64,000 nucleotides of DNA from positions 248,001 through 312,000 of the forward strand of contig NZ_JAMLDX010000003.1 of assembly GCF_024211275.1 (NCBI RefSeq). Reading direction: 5' to 3'. Of the stretch, positions 15,606-23,503 are shown one piece after another. The stretch is from Sphingomonas tagetis (lineage in GTDB: Bacteria; Pseudomonadota; Alphaproteobacteria; Sphingomonadales; Sphingomonadaceae). Below the pieces are notes generated by a model. The model ran no database searches. It was not told the origin of the DNA and saw only the letters and a list, made by a program, of their open reading frames with translations. A program made the position numbers and the translations under genes. Each line of letters starts with the position of its first letter. Position 1 is the stretch's first letter.

Positions 15606-17852
15606 ATGCGAACCTATCGGGACCGGATGCTGGACTGGACGCGCACCGCCTTGCCCGGTGCCGTGGCCCTGCTCGCGGTCTTCCTGCTGCAGCTCGCGGG
15701 CACGTCGTCGCTGACCCGGATCGGCCAGCTGGTGTTCGACGCCTATGCGCGCGCGCAACCGCGTGCGTATCAGGACGTGCCGGTCAGGATCGTCGACATC
15801 GATGAAGGGTCGATCCAGCGCTATGGCCAGTGGCCCTGGCCGCGAACCGATATCGCCCGGCTGATGCAGAAACTTGGCGAAGCCGGCGCCGCGGTGATCG
15901 CGCTCGACATCGTCTTTTCCGAGCCCGACCGCACCTCGCCGCCGCGCATTGCCGATCGCCTGAAATCGACGAGCGCCAGCCCGGCGTTGCTGGCGGCGCT
16001 GCAGGGTTTTCCCGACAATGACGCCGAGCTGGCCGCGACCATGCGCGATCTCCCGGTCGTGGCGGGCTTTTTCCTGACCAACGAGCCGCGGCGAGTTCAG
16101 GCAAGGCCCAAGGCGGGCTTCGCCATCTCCGGCACGTCGCCTGACCGCGCCTTGCCGGCCTATCGCAATGCGATTCTGCCGCTGCCGGCGCTCGACCGGG
16201 CCGCGATTGGCAACGGATCGCTGACGCTGGGCGGCGATGGCGACGGCATCGTCCGCAAGGCGCCGCTGCTGGCGCGGCAGGGCGATCAGATCCTGCCGTC
16301 GCTGTCGCTGGAGGCGCTGCGCGTGGCGCAAGGAGCCGGCTCGATCATCGTCAAGACCAGCGACGGCAGCGGCAGCTTCGGCGGCGGGCGCAAGGACAGC
16401 GAGGTCGTGTCGATCAAGGTGGGCGATTTCGAAGTGCCGACGACGCGCGCCGGCGAGCTGTGGATGTATTTCACCGCGCCTCGTCCCGAACGCGTGGTCC
16501 CGGCATGGAAGATCCTGTCCGGCGACTTGTCCCAGGCGGAAATGGCGCGGCTGTTTGGCGGCCAGATCGTGTTCGTCGGCGCCGGCGCGATCGGTCTGCG
16601 CGATCTGGTTTCGACGCCGACGCAGGACCGCGAACTCGGCGTGATGGTTCACGCTCAGGCCGCCGAGCAGATGTTGCTCGGACAATTCCTCACCCGGCCC
16701 GACTGGTCCGATGGGCTCGAACGCGTGCTCGTGCTGGTGCTGGGCGTGTTGCTACTGTTCCTGCTCCCCCGGATCGGCGCAGCGCGGGGCGCGGCGCTGG
16801 GGCTGCTGCTGGCGGGCGGAACGCTGGCGGGCAGCTGGTTCGCCTTTCAGCGTGCCCATTTCCTGCTCGATCCGACCTATCCGATGCTCGCGATCCTGGG
16901 CGTTTACGTGACCCAGACCGTGCTGACCTATTACCGCGAGGAGCGGCGGCGCAGCTACATCCACCGCGCCTTCGACCGCTACCTCTCACCCGAACTGGTC
17001 AAGCGCATCGCCGCCGATCCGGGCCAGCTCGAACTGGGCGGCGAGGAACGGCAGATGACGGTGCTGTTCTGCGATATCCGTAGCTTTTCGCGCATTTCGG
17101 AAAAGCTGGCGCCGCGCGACGTCATCCGCTTCCTGATCAATTTCCTGACTCCAATGTGCGACATCCTGCTGGCGAAGCGCGCGACGATCGACAAATTCAT
17201 CGGCGACGCCATTCTCGCTTTCTGGAACGCGCCGCTCGATGACCCCGAGCAACACGAAAATGCCGCCCGCGCGGCGCTGGCGATGCTCGCGCGTCTCGAC
17301 GCACTCAATCGCGAGATGCCGGCCCGCACCGGCCAGCCCTGGCCCGGCGAGGTCAGGATCGGGATCGGCCTCAACGCCGGCCCGTGCTGCGTCGGCAATA
17401 TGGGGTCGGCGCAGCGCCTGTCCTATTCGTTGATCGGGGACACGGTGAACCTGACCTCGCGGATCGAGGGGCTGACCAAATTCTATGGCGTGCCCATCGC
17501 GATGGGGCAGACGTTGCGGGAGCGCATTCCCCAATTCGCCACAGTTGCCATCGATCTCGTCCAGGTGGTGGGGCGCGACACTCCCGAGGAGGTGTCGGCG
17601 CTGATCGGCGATGAGCAGTTGGAACAGGACTCCGTATTCCGTCAGTTTGCGCAGGCGCATCAGGCCATGCTCGACGCCTATCGCGGCCGGGACTGGAGCG
17701 CCGCGATCGAGCTTCTCGATACGCAGGCCGCCGCGGCGCGAAAATTCGGACTCGACACGGTGCACGGCATCTACCGCACGCGGATCGCGCAACTGGCCGC
17801 ATCCTCGCCGCCCGCGGACTGGAACGGGGTTTACGTCGCAACCGAAAAATAA
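15606..17852 (+). CDS. CHASE2-domain transmembrane adenylate cyclase
   Basis: 748 aa (ATG at 15606; an in-frame TTG lies just before). One N-terminal TM (15-35), a periplasmic CHASE2 sensor (about 55-360; IVDIDEGSIQRYGQWPWPR, GAAVIALDIVFSEPD), three TMs at about 372-440, then a class III cyclase domain (about 480-660). The catalytic residues of an adenylate cyclase are all present: metal Asp490 (LFCDIRSFS) and Asp534 (FIGDAI), adenine-selecting Lys530 and Asp612, and transition-state Asn615 and Arg619 (GDTVNLTSRIE). It should therefore make cAMP in response to an envelope signal. It is divergent from the FecR/cytochrome operon. A cyclic-nucleotide-binding ferredoxin and a CpdA-like hydrolase in the same locus supply target and off-switch. 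Confidence 0.92.
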   Translation: MRTYRDRMLDWTRTALPGAVALLAVFLLQLAGTSSLTRIGQLVFDAYARAQPRAYQDVPVRIVDIDEGSIQRYGQWPWPRTDIARLMQKLGEAGAAVIALDIVFSEPDRTSPPRIADRLKSTSASPALLAALQGFPDNDAELAATMRDLPVVAGFFLTNEPRRVQARPKAGFAISGTSPDRALPAYRNAILPLPALDRAAIGNGSLTLGGDGDGIVRKAPLLARQGDQILPSLSLEALRVAQGAGSIIVKTSDGSGSFGGGRKDSEVVSIKVGDFEVPTTRAGELWMYFTAPRPERVVPAWKILSGDLSQAEMARLFGGQIVFVGAGAIGLRDLVSTPTQDRELGVMVHAQAAEQMLLGQFLTRPDWSDGLERVLVLVLGVLLLFLLPRIGAARGAALGLLLAGGTLAGSWFAFQRAHFLLDPTYPMLAILGVYVTQTVLTYYREERRRSYIHRAFDRYLSPELVKRIAADPGQLELGGEERQMTVLFCDIRSFSRISEKLAPRDVIRFLINFLTPMCDILLAKRATIDKFIGDAILAFWNAPLDDPEQHENAARAALAMLARLDALNREMPARTGQPWPGEVRIGIGLNAGPCCVGNMGSAQRLSYSLIGDTVNLTSRIEGLTKFYGVPIAMGQTLRERIPQFATVAIDLVQVVGRDTPEEVSALIGDEQLEQDSVFRQFAQAHQAMLDAYRGRDWSAAIELLDTQAAAARKFGLDTVHGIYRTRIAQLAASSPPADWNGVYVATEK

Positions 17853-17861
17853 GCATCCTCA

Positions 17862-17884
17862 CGATTGGATATTGGATATATTTG
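17862..17884 (-). promoter_or_regulatory. Candidate site for the second GntR regulator, upstream of the exporter
   Basis: Read on the minus strand, this segment contains TATATCCAATATCCA. It matches the TGTATCCAATATACA operators at 55,602 and 56,416 in 12 of 15 positions, sharing the core ATCCAATAT. It lies about 50 nt before the exporter gene. Inferred by comparison; a weaker match than the other two. Confidence 0.4.
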
Positions 17885-17931
17885 GCGGTCAGCGGTGGTT
17901 ATGAACATGCGATGATCGCGACTTTTCCCCG

Positions 17932-18804
17932 ATGACTCACGCCAGCCGCGACGCCCGCAATTCCGTCGCGACCGGCGTGGCCGCTTTGCTGTCCTCGCTC
18001 GCCGTGCAGAATGTCGGCGCGGCGTTCGCCAAGCTGATCTTCCCGCTGATCGGCGCATTCGGCGTGACCGCGGTTCGAATCACCCTGTCGGCGCTGCTGC
18101 TCGGAGCGTTGCTGCGCCCGTGGCGTCGGGCGGTGCCGCGCGACATGCTTCCGGCGCTGATCGGCTATGGCGCGATGCTCGGGCTGATGAACCTGCTGAT
18201 CTACCAAGCCTTTGCCCGCATCCCGATCGGCGTCGCCGCCGGCGTCGAGATTTTGGGGCCGCTCGGCGTCGCGCTGGCGGGGTCGCGCCGGGCGATCGAC
18301 CGGTTGTGGCTGGCGGTGGCGGTGGTCGGACTGTTGCTGCTCGTGCCGTTGCGGGCGCAGAGCGGTCTCGATCCGATCGGGTTGCTGTTCGCGGTGGGCG
18401 CAGCGGCGTGCTGGGCGATGTACATCCTGCTCGGGACGCGGGTGTCGCACGGGCTGGGCGGCGATGCGGTCGCATGGGGCATGGCGGTGGCGACGATCCT
18501 GACGCTACCGTTTGGGCTGGCGAGCGCGGGGACGGCGATGTTCGCGCCGAACATCCTGCTTGTTGGGCTGGCGGTCGCGTGCCTGTCGAGCGCTTTGCCC
18601 TATTCGCTCGAGATGAAGGCGATGCGCCATCTGCAGCCGCATGTCGTCGGGCTGCTGTTCAGCCTCTATCCGGTGACCGGCGCGCTGGCCGGCTTTGCGA
18701 TCCTGGGCGAGCGGCTGAGCGTGACGCAATGGGCCGCGATCGCCTGCATCGTCGCCGCGTCGGCGGGATGCGCGGCGACCGCGGCCAAGGCGGAACAGCG
18801 CTAG
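17932..18804 (+). CDS. rhtA: RhtA-like EamA-family amino-acid exporter
   Basis: 290 aa with about ten hydrophobic helices in two EamA repeats. Segments such as FGVTAVRITLSALLL, YGAMLGLMNLLIYQAFARIP, GAAACWAMYILLGTRV and CLSSALPYSLEMKAM closely follow the Escherichia coli threonine/homoserine exporter RhtA. It should export Thr, homoserine or related amino acids across the inner membrane. Its tail overlaps by 4 nt with the converging gene for a threonine dehydratase-like enzyme, an informative pairing: one protein destroys, the other expels, a hydroxy-amino acid. No clear ribosome site precedes the ATG. Confidence 0.83.
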   Translation: MTHASRDARNSVATGVAALLSSLAVQNVGAAFAKLIFPLIGAFGVTAVRITLSALLLGALLRPWRRAVPRDMLPALIGYGAMLGLMNLLIYQAFARIPIGVAAGVEILGPLGVALAGSRRAIDRLWLAVAVVGLLLLVPLRAQSGLDPIGLLFAVGAAACWAMYILLGTRVSHGLGGDAVAWGMAVATILTLPFGLASAGTAMFAPNILLVGLAVACLSSALPYSLEMKAMRHLQPHVVGLLFSLYPVTGALAGFAILGERLSVTQWAAIACIVAASAGCAATAAKAEQR

Positions 18805-19760
18805 GTGGCCCGCGCCATCGCGCCCATGAACGTGTCGAGCGCGATGTTGCGCCCACACAGGATGACAGCGACCTTCCGGCCGCGATAGCGTTCTGCGGTC
18901 TGGATCAGTCCGGCAACGGCCACGCCGGCCGAACCCTCGACGATCCAATTGTTGCCCTCAGCAACCTTGCGCATCGCCTGCGCGATCTCCTGTTCGCTGA
19001 CGGTAAGGGTCTCGTCGATGACCTGCTGGCAGATCGGGAAGGTCACCGAACCCGGCTCGACCGCGCCGGCCGACCCGTCGGCCAGTGTCTCGGTCTCGGG
19101 TGTCTCGATGATCTCGCCGGCGTTCAGCGAATCGATCATGCATTTCGAGTTGGCGGCCGACACGCCGATCAGCCGTGTCGCCGGCGACAGCGCCTTGACC
19201 GCGATCCCCAGGCCGCCGGCCAACCCGCCACAGCCGAGGCAGACGAACACCGCATCCAGATCGGGCGCCTGCCGCACCAGTTCCACGCCCATCGTGCCCT
19301 GGCCGGCGACCGTCGCAAGGTGGTTGTACGCGGCAACATAGGGAATGCCTCGCCGTTCGGATTCGGCACGCGCGGCCAATTCCGCATCGAGCACGCTGCC
19401 GTCGATCATGACGATTTCCGCGCCCGCGTCGCGGATCGCCTGAATCTTCGACGGCCGAGTCGCGTTCGACAGATAGACGATCGCGTTCACCCCGAACGCC
19501 GCCCCGGCATGCGCGACGGCGCGGCCGTGATTGCCGGTCGATGCCGTGATGACTTCCTTGTGCTCATCTGCGACCAGCCGGACGAAGTTGGTCGCGCCGC
19601 GCAGCTTGAACGACCCGGTCGGCTGGAGGTGGTCGGCCTTGAGCCAGACATCGCAATCCAATTCGCTGGACAGCAGATTGCTGCGCTCGAGCGGCGACAC
19701 CATCACGATCGGGCGGATCGCGGCCTCGGCTTCGTGAATACGGTCGATCAGATCGTTCAT
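18801..19760 (-). CDS. Threonine/serine dehydratase-family PLP enzyme
   Basis: 319 aa, ATG with AAGGA upstream. It has the fold-type II PLP signature TGSFKLRGA (Lys near residue 53 forms the Schiff base), the Asn loop TASTGNHGRAVAHA and the phosphate-binding loop CLGCGGLAGGLG. The length fits catabolic threonine dehydratases without a regulatory ACT domain, and EutB-type hydroxyectoine dehydratases are close relatives. Likely reaction: deamination of Thr/Ser or a 3-hydroxy-amino acid to the 2-oxo acid. It is the last gene of a LuxR-aminotransferase-dehydratase operon. Confidence 0.85.
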   Translation of the reverse strand: MNDLIDRIHEAEAAIRPIVMVSPLERSNLLSSELDCDVWLKADHLQPTGSFKLRGATNFVRLVADEHKEVITASTGNHGRAVAHAGAAFGVNAIVYLSNATRPSKIQAIRDAGAEIVMIDGSVLDAELAARAESERRGIPYVAAYNHLATVAGQGTMGVELVRQAPDLDAVFVCLGCGGLAGGLGIAVKALSPATRLIGVSAANSKCMIDSLNAGEIIETPETETLADGSAGAVEPGSVTFPICQQVIDETLTVSEQEIAQAMRKVAEGNNWIVEGSAGVAVAGLIQTAERYRGRKVAVILCGRNIALDTFMGAMARAT

Positions 19761-19775
19761 GATCAGTCCTTTGGT

Positions 19776-20876
19776 TCAGCCGCGCAGCGCGGCGGAAATC
19801 CCGGCGAGCCCGGCTTCGAACTCGTCGGCGCTCGGCCAGCCGAAGCCGAGCCGGAAATAGGCGTCCGACATCTCGAACCAGTGGCCGGGGCCGACATAGG
19901 TACCGTGCTGCTCGAGCAGCCGGCGGTAGAAGCCGTCATAGCCGCCGGGCGGCTCGGCCTTCATGCGCGGCAGGCAGACGACGCCGCCTTGCGGGCGGAC
20001 CCATTCGAGTAGGTCTTCGCCCTCGATCCATTGCGCGACGCGGTCGAGCCGGCGGCGCCATTCGGGCAAAGTGCGCGCGAGGAACGCCTCGCGCTGGTCG
20101 AAGATCTGCTCGGCGACCCATTCGTTGAGCACGGCGCCGCAGATGCTGATCTGTTCCTTGGCGGCGAGGAAGCGTTCCTGAAGCGCGGGATCGCTGTTGA
20201 TGATCCAGCCAATGCGGATGCCCGGCGCGCCATAGGCTTTGGACAGCGAGGCGACGCTGATCACGTGCGGGCCGAACGAGGCGGCGATCGGGAGCGCCGG
20301 AGTGAGCGCGAGGTCGCGATAGGTCTCGTCCACCAGCAGCAGACAGCCGCGCGCCGCCGCCAGATCGGCGAGCGCGCGCAGCTCGCTTTCGGTCATCATC
20401 GTGCCGGTGGGGTTGTGCGGGCAGGTGACGCTGATCAGCTTGGTGCGTGGCGTGACCGCGGCGGCGATGCGGTCGAGATCGACCACGAAGCCGCGTTCGA
20501 ACTCGAGCTCGACGAACGCGATCTTGCAGCCGATCGCACGCGGCGTCTCGATATTGGTGGCATAGTTGGGGCGGACCACGACGAGCTGGTCCTCACGGCC
20601 GAGCAATGCGGTCGCGATGATGAACAGCGCGCCCGCTGCGCCGCCGGTGACGAGGACGTCGTCGGCGGACAGGCCCGGGCAGTCGGCGGCGATCTGCGCG
20701 CGCAGCTTCGGGCTGCCGCGGTGCTCGTTGTAGAGCAAGGTGAGGTCGGGAATGGTCAGGCCGAGGCTGCTCAGCGACTGATCGGTGATCGAGCTTTCCG
20801 AGAGATTGTTGCGGATATTGCCATAGCCATATTCCTCGGGCGACTCGACTTCGATCGGCATGCGGACATAGCGCAT
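19776..20876 (-). CDS. Class I/II PLP-dependent aminotransferase
   Basis: 366 aa from the ATG at 20876, preceded by AGGAG. Fold-type I motifs are present: VTGGAAGALF for cofactor phosphate, PHNPTGTMM, VDETYRDL (PLP Asp), and SLSKAYGAPGIRIGW with the Schiff-base Lys; the C-terminal Arg is likely in FRLGFGW. It should move an amino group from an amino acid to a 2-oxo acid; the substrate is unclear (capreomycidine-synthase-like and aspartate-type members share the N-terminal pattern). It sits between the LuxR regulator and the dehydratase in one operon. Confidence 0.86.
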   Translation of the reverse strand: MRYVRMPIEVESPEEYGYGNIRNNLSESSITDQSLSSLGLTIPDLTLLYNEHRGSPKLRAQIAADCPGLSADDVLVTGGAAGALFIIATALLGREDQLVVVRPNYATNIETPRAIGCKIAFVELEFERGFVVDLDRIAAAVTPRTKLISVTCPHNPTGTMMTESELRALADLAAARGCLLLVDETYRDLALTPALPIAASFGPHVISVASLSKAYGAPGIRIGWIINSDPALQERFLAAKEQISICGAVLNEWVAEQIFDQREAFLARTLPEWRRRLDRVAQWIEGEDLLEWVRPQGGVVCLPRMKAEPPGGYDGFYRRLLEQHGTYVGPGHWFEMSDAYFRLGFGWPSADEFEAGLAGISAALRG

Positions 20877-20910
20877 CGGGCAGGCTCCTGTTTCGCGATT
20901 GCCGGCAGTT

Positions 20911-21687
20911 TCACAGCAGCGCGGCGCGCGCGCCATCCCTCCGGGGAGGGATGTGCCGGTCGAGCGCGAACAGCTCGGCCAGCGCGCCGATGCCGAGCTT
21001 GCGGAAGATCCGCTTGCGATGGTCCTTGACGGTGAACTGCGCGATGCCGAGCCGGAGCGCGATCGCCTCGCTCGAACAGCCGGCGAGCATCAGCTCGACG
21101 ATCTCGCGCTCGCGCGGCGACAGCGGGTCGCGCCATTCATCGGTCTCGGGCTTGGGCTGGAGCGCGCGGTGGCGCTCGAACGCGGCGGCGAGCGGGGCGG
21201 TGAGCGCAGTCAGGTCGTCGAGCGTGGCATGCGGGAGGGTGCGCGGGCTGCGCGCGCGGTAAAGGCCGAGCTCGACCAGCCCGCCCCATGCTTCGAAGCA
21301 GAGCACGACCTCCTCCTGCCGTTCGGGCCAGCCCAGCGTGCGGAAGCCGAGTTCTTCCTCCTCGGCGCGGACGAGATGGCGGGCGATCGTGCCATTCAAG
21401 CCCGGCGGCGTGCGGAAGTCGCGCGCGCGATGGACCCCGAAGCCCGATCGGGCGCCGAGGATCGGATTGATGCGGTGGGTGTGGCGGACGTAGCGCTCGA
21501 TCCCCGCGCGGCAGCCGACCAGGTCGAAATTGTCGTGCAGCGCGATCGGCGTTCCACCGCGATGCGCGAAGACCGCGACCAGATCGAACCCGGCGAGATC
21601 GCGCACCGCCGCGGCCGCGCGGTCGACGAAATCGGGCTCGCCGATCGCGGCGATGATTCGCGTGAAGGCGGGAAATGCAGCGGCCAT
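20911..21687 (-). CDS. LuxR-family transcriptional regulator
   Basis: 258 aa, ATG with GAGGCGG upstream. The C-terminal 60 residues form a LuxR helix-turn-helix (LSPREREIVELMLAG, IALRLGIAQFTVKDHRKRIFRKLG). The N-terminal ~180 residues are not a receiver domain (no phospho-acceptor pattern) and probably bind a ligand. It heads the aminotransferase/dehydratase operon and is divergent from the first DUF6351 esterase gene across an 85-nt region holding a 26-bp operator. It may control one or both directions. Confidence 0.84.
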   Translation of the reverse strand: MAAAFPAFTRIIAAIGEPDFVDRAAAAVRDLAGFDLVAVFAHRGGTPIALHDNFDLVGCRAGIERYVRHTHRINPILGARSGFGVHRARDFRTPPGLNGTIARHLVRAEEEELGFRTLGWPERQEEVVLCFEAWGGLVELGLYRARSPRTLPHATLDDLTALTAPLAAAFERHRALQPKPETDEWRDPLSPREREIVELMLAGCSSEAIALRLGIAQFTVKDHRKRIFRKLGIGALAELFALDRHIPPRRDGARAALL

Positions 21688-21703
21688 TCCGCCTCATCGC
21701 AAT

Positions 21704-21729
21704 TTGTACTATTGACGTCAATAAATCTA
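21704..21729. promoter_or_regulatory. Operator A of the 26-bp family, between luxR-type gene and esterase
   Basis: TTGTAC is followed directly by the perfect 14-bp palindrome TATTGACGTCAATA (21710-21723). The right outer half-site is degenerate (ATCTA). It shares outer and inner half-sites with sites at 23,445, 26,767, 40,962 and 50,566. It lies 16 nt upstream of the LuxR start and 43 nt upstream of the esterase start, so one bound protein could affect both. Confidence 0.65.
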
Positions 21730-21772
21730 TGTGGTGCGTTGCGCTGAAGATTGGATACAACGGGAGGATTCG

Positions 21773-23437
21773 ATGCGGCTTGGGTTAGCGATGCTGATAG
21801 CGGGGGCGCTCGCTTCCGGCACATCGGTGCAAGGCCAGCCGCGCAATGGCATCATCCCGGCCCGCGCCCCGGTCCCGGCGTTCGAGTGCAAGGCTTATGT
21901 CGTCTATGACCGCGACATGGTGTTGCCGGGCTATCTGATCCCGACCAGGGCGGGCAAGAAGACCTGCGTGCCGTTCACCTCGTCGCGCTTCCAGCCGCCC
22001 AAGGATTATCGCGGCGCCGACTATTATGTCGACGAGTTCACCGACGTGAAGCTGCGCGCCCAATGGCAGGCGTGCAAGCGCGACAAGGTCTGCCACGACC
22101 GCGTGTTCGCGCAGGTGATGAAGCGGCATCCGCCGAACCGCGAGTATAATTACACCGACAAGCATGGCCGCTTCCTGCTCGGCAAGATCGAGGAGCGCGG
22201 GGGCGCGACCGATCTCAGCCAGGTTCGCCGTCCGGGCTTCTTTGCGCGGGCGCCGTATAACGAGCCGATCGCGGCGTCCGATCCGGATACCTATATCGTC
22301 GAGTTCACGGTGCCGGTGGAGCCTTACGAGCGCATCCACCGCAAGATGTCGGGCGATATCCGCATCCGCGGCTGGTATATCCGCGGCAAGGGTGTCGCTG
22401 ACGGCAAGGGCGGTACGAAGCGCGGGCTTATCATTCACAGTGGCGGGGGCGGCGACCGGACGGTCGCGGTCGATGATCCGGTCGATGTCAGCTATGTCGT
22501 CGATCCCAAGACCGGCATCACCATTCCCAATGACGACTGGCCCAATGCCACGACCGGATTCCAGGGGCAGCGCAAGTGGCGGGCGACCTGGCGCGAATGG
22601 CACGCGGCCGGGTTCGACGTGCTGGCGCTCGACCGGCGCGGGATCGGCATTTCGGGGGGATTCAGCGACACCAATACCCTTCAGCAGGGCAGCGACCTCC
22701 TCGACGCGGTGGAACAGCTGCGCACCGGCAAGGGCATGCGCGTGCTGACGCCCGACGGAAGGCTGACGCTGGGCAATGCGGCGGTGGCGGCGCTGCGCGG
22801 CGATGCCCCGGCGCCACTGCCGGTGATCTTCTCTGGCTCGTCGCGTGGAACGATGGCGAGCGGCTTTGCGATGGCCGCCAATTTCGACAAATTCTGCAGC
22901 TACGACTTGCCAAAGATCGCCTGTCGCCCGGCGCGGCGCGATCCGACGATCGTCGGCGCGATCCTCACGGCGGAATATTCGAGCGGGGCCGGCTATCTGC
23001 CGCTCGAGACCGCGCCCAAGGATGACGGGCGCGGGCCGGGGCGCGACCGCAGCCTGTTCATCGGCGGGCTGGAAATCGAACATAACATCGTGTTCTTCCC
23101 CAGCTCGGCGATCCTCGCAAGCATGGACAAATGGCCGAGCGCGTTCTTCGCCCGTGGCCTGTGGTGCTACGCCGACAGCCTCGAGGGCTCGATGGACGCC
23201 TATGCGCGGATCCGGGGACCCAAGGAACTGGTCGTGGTGCGCGGGCCGCACGCTTTCTCGAGCTTCCCCGAGGAAGAGCGCAAGCGCGTCTCCGACCGGA
23301 TGATCGCCTATGGCCGCGCGGTGGTGCTTGGCCAGAAGGAGGTCGAGGGCGGGCGTCCGTGGCGCGACATGAAGGAACTGGTCGCGACGACCAGCGATGT
23401 GTGGGAGCCTTCCACGAAGCCCACCGTCGTTCCATGA
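21773..23437 (+). CDS. Secreted DUF6351-family esterase, copy 1
   Basis: 554 aa from the ATG at 21773 (GGGAGGA 5 nt upstream). A signal peptide (about 1-22) is followed by a large alpha/beta-hydrolase-like protein of the DUF6351 family. It has a GDRTVAVDDPVD segment, LALDRRGIGISGGFSD, and a nucleophile elbow GSSRG at about 355-359 (serine in GxSxG context). A GPHAFSSF segment near the C-terminus may supply the catalytic His. The family's substrates are not established; ester hydrolysis is the likely chemistry. A same-length paralogue follows directly, including its upstream operator, so this is a tandem duplication. Confidence 0.8.
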   Translation: MRLGLAMLIAGALASGTSVQGQPRNGIIPARAPVPAFECKAYVVYDRDMVLPGYLIPTRAGKKTCVPFTSSRFQPPKDYRGADYYVDEFTDVKLRAQWQACKRDKVCHDRVFAQVMKRHPPNREYNYTDKHGRFLLGKIEERGGATDLSQVRRPGFFARAPYNEPIAASDPDTYIVEFTVPVEPYERIHRKMSGDIRIRGWYIRGKGVADGKGGTKRGLIIHSGGGGDRTVAVDDPVDVSYVVDPKTGITIPNDDWPNATTGFQGQRKWRATWREWHAAGFDVLALDRRGIGISGGFSDTNTLQQGSDLLDAVEQLRTGKGMRVLTPDGRLTLGNAAVAALRGDAPAPLPVIFSGSSRGTMASGFAMAANFDKFCSYDLPKIACRPARRDPTIVGAILTAEYSSGAGYLPLETAPKDDGRGPGRDRSLFIGGLEIEHNIVFFPSSAILASMDKWPSAFFARGLWCYADSLEGSMDAYARIRGPKELVVVRGPHAFSSFPEEERKRVSDRMIAYGRAVVLGQKEVEGGRPWRDMKELVATTSDVWEPSTKPTVVP

Positions 23438-23444
23438 CCGAAAT

Positions 23445-23470
23445 TTGTACTATTGACGTAAATAAAGCAA
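23445..23470 (+). promoter_or_regulatory. Operator B of the 26-bp family, upstream of the second DUF6351 gene
   Basis: TTGTAC, then TATTGACGTAAATA, which is the copy A palindrome with one changed base, then AAGCAA. TTGT and GCAA are 18 nt apart, as in the other sites. It lies 8 nt after the first esterase stop and 33 nt before the next start, giving the second copy its own control. Confidence 0.65.
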
Positions 23471-23503
23471 TATGATCCTCTGCGCCGTCAAGTGGAGGAT
23501 GCG

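Noticed and set aside
15123..16685. 520-codon minus-strand open frame over the cyclase gene
   Set aside because: Antisense to the CHASE2 domain with its conserved motifs; no family features of its own.
17919..17932. Terminator hairpin GCGATGATCGC after the cyclase gene
   Set aside because: One-base loop and no proper T-tract; not a credible terminator.
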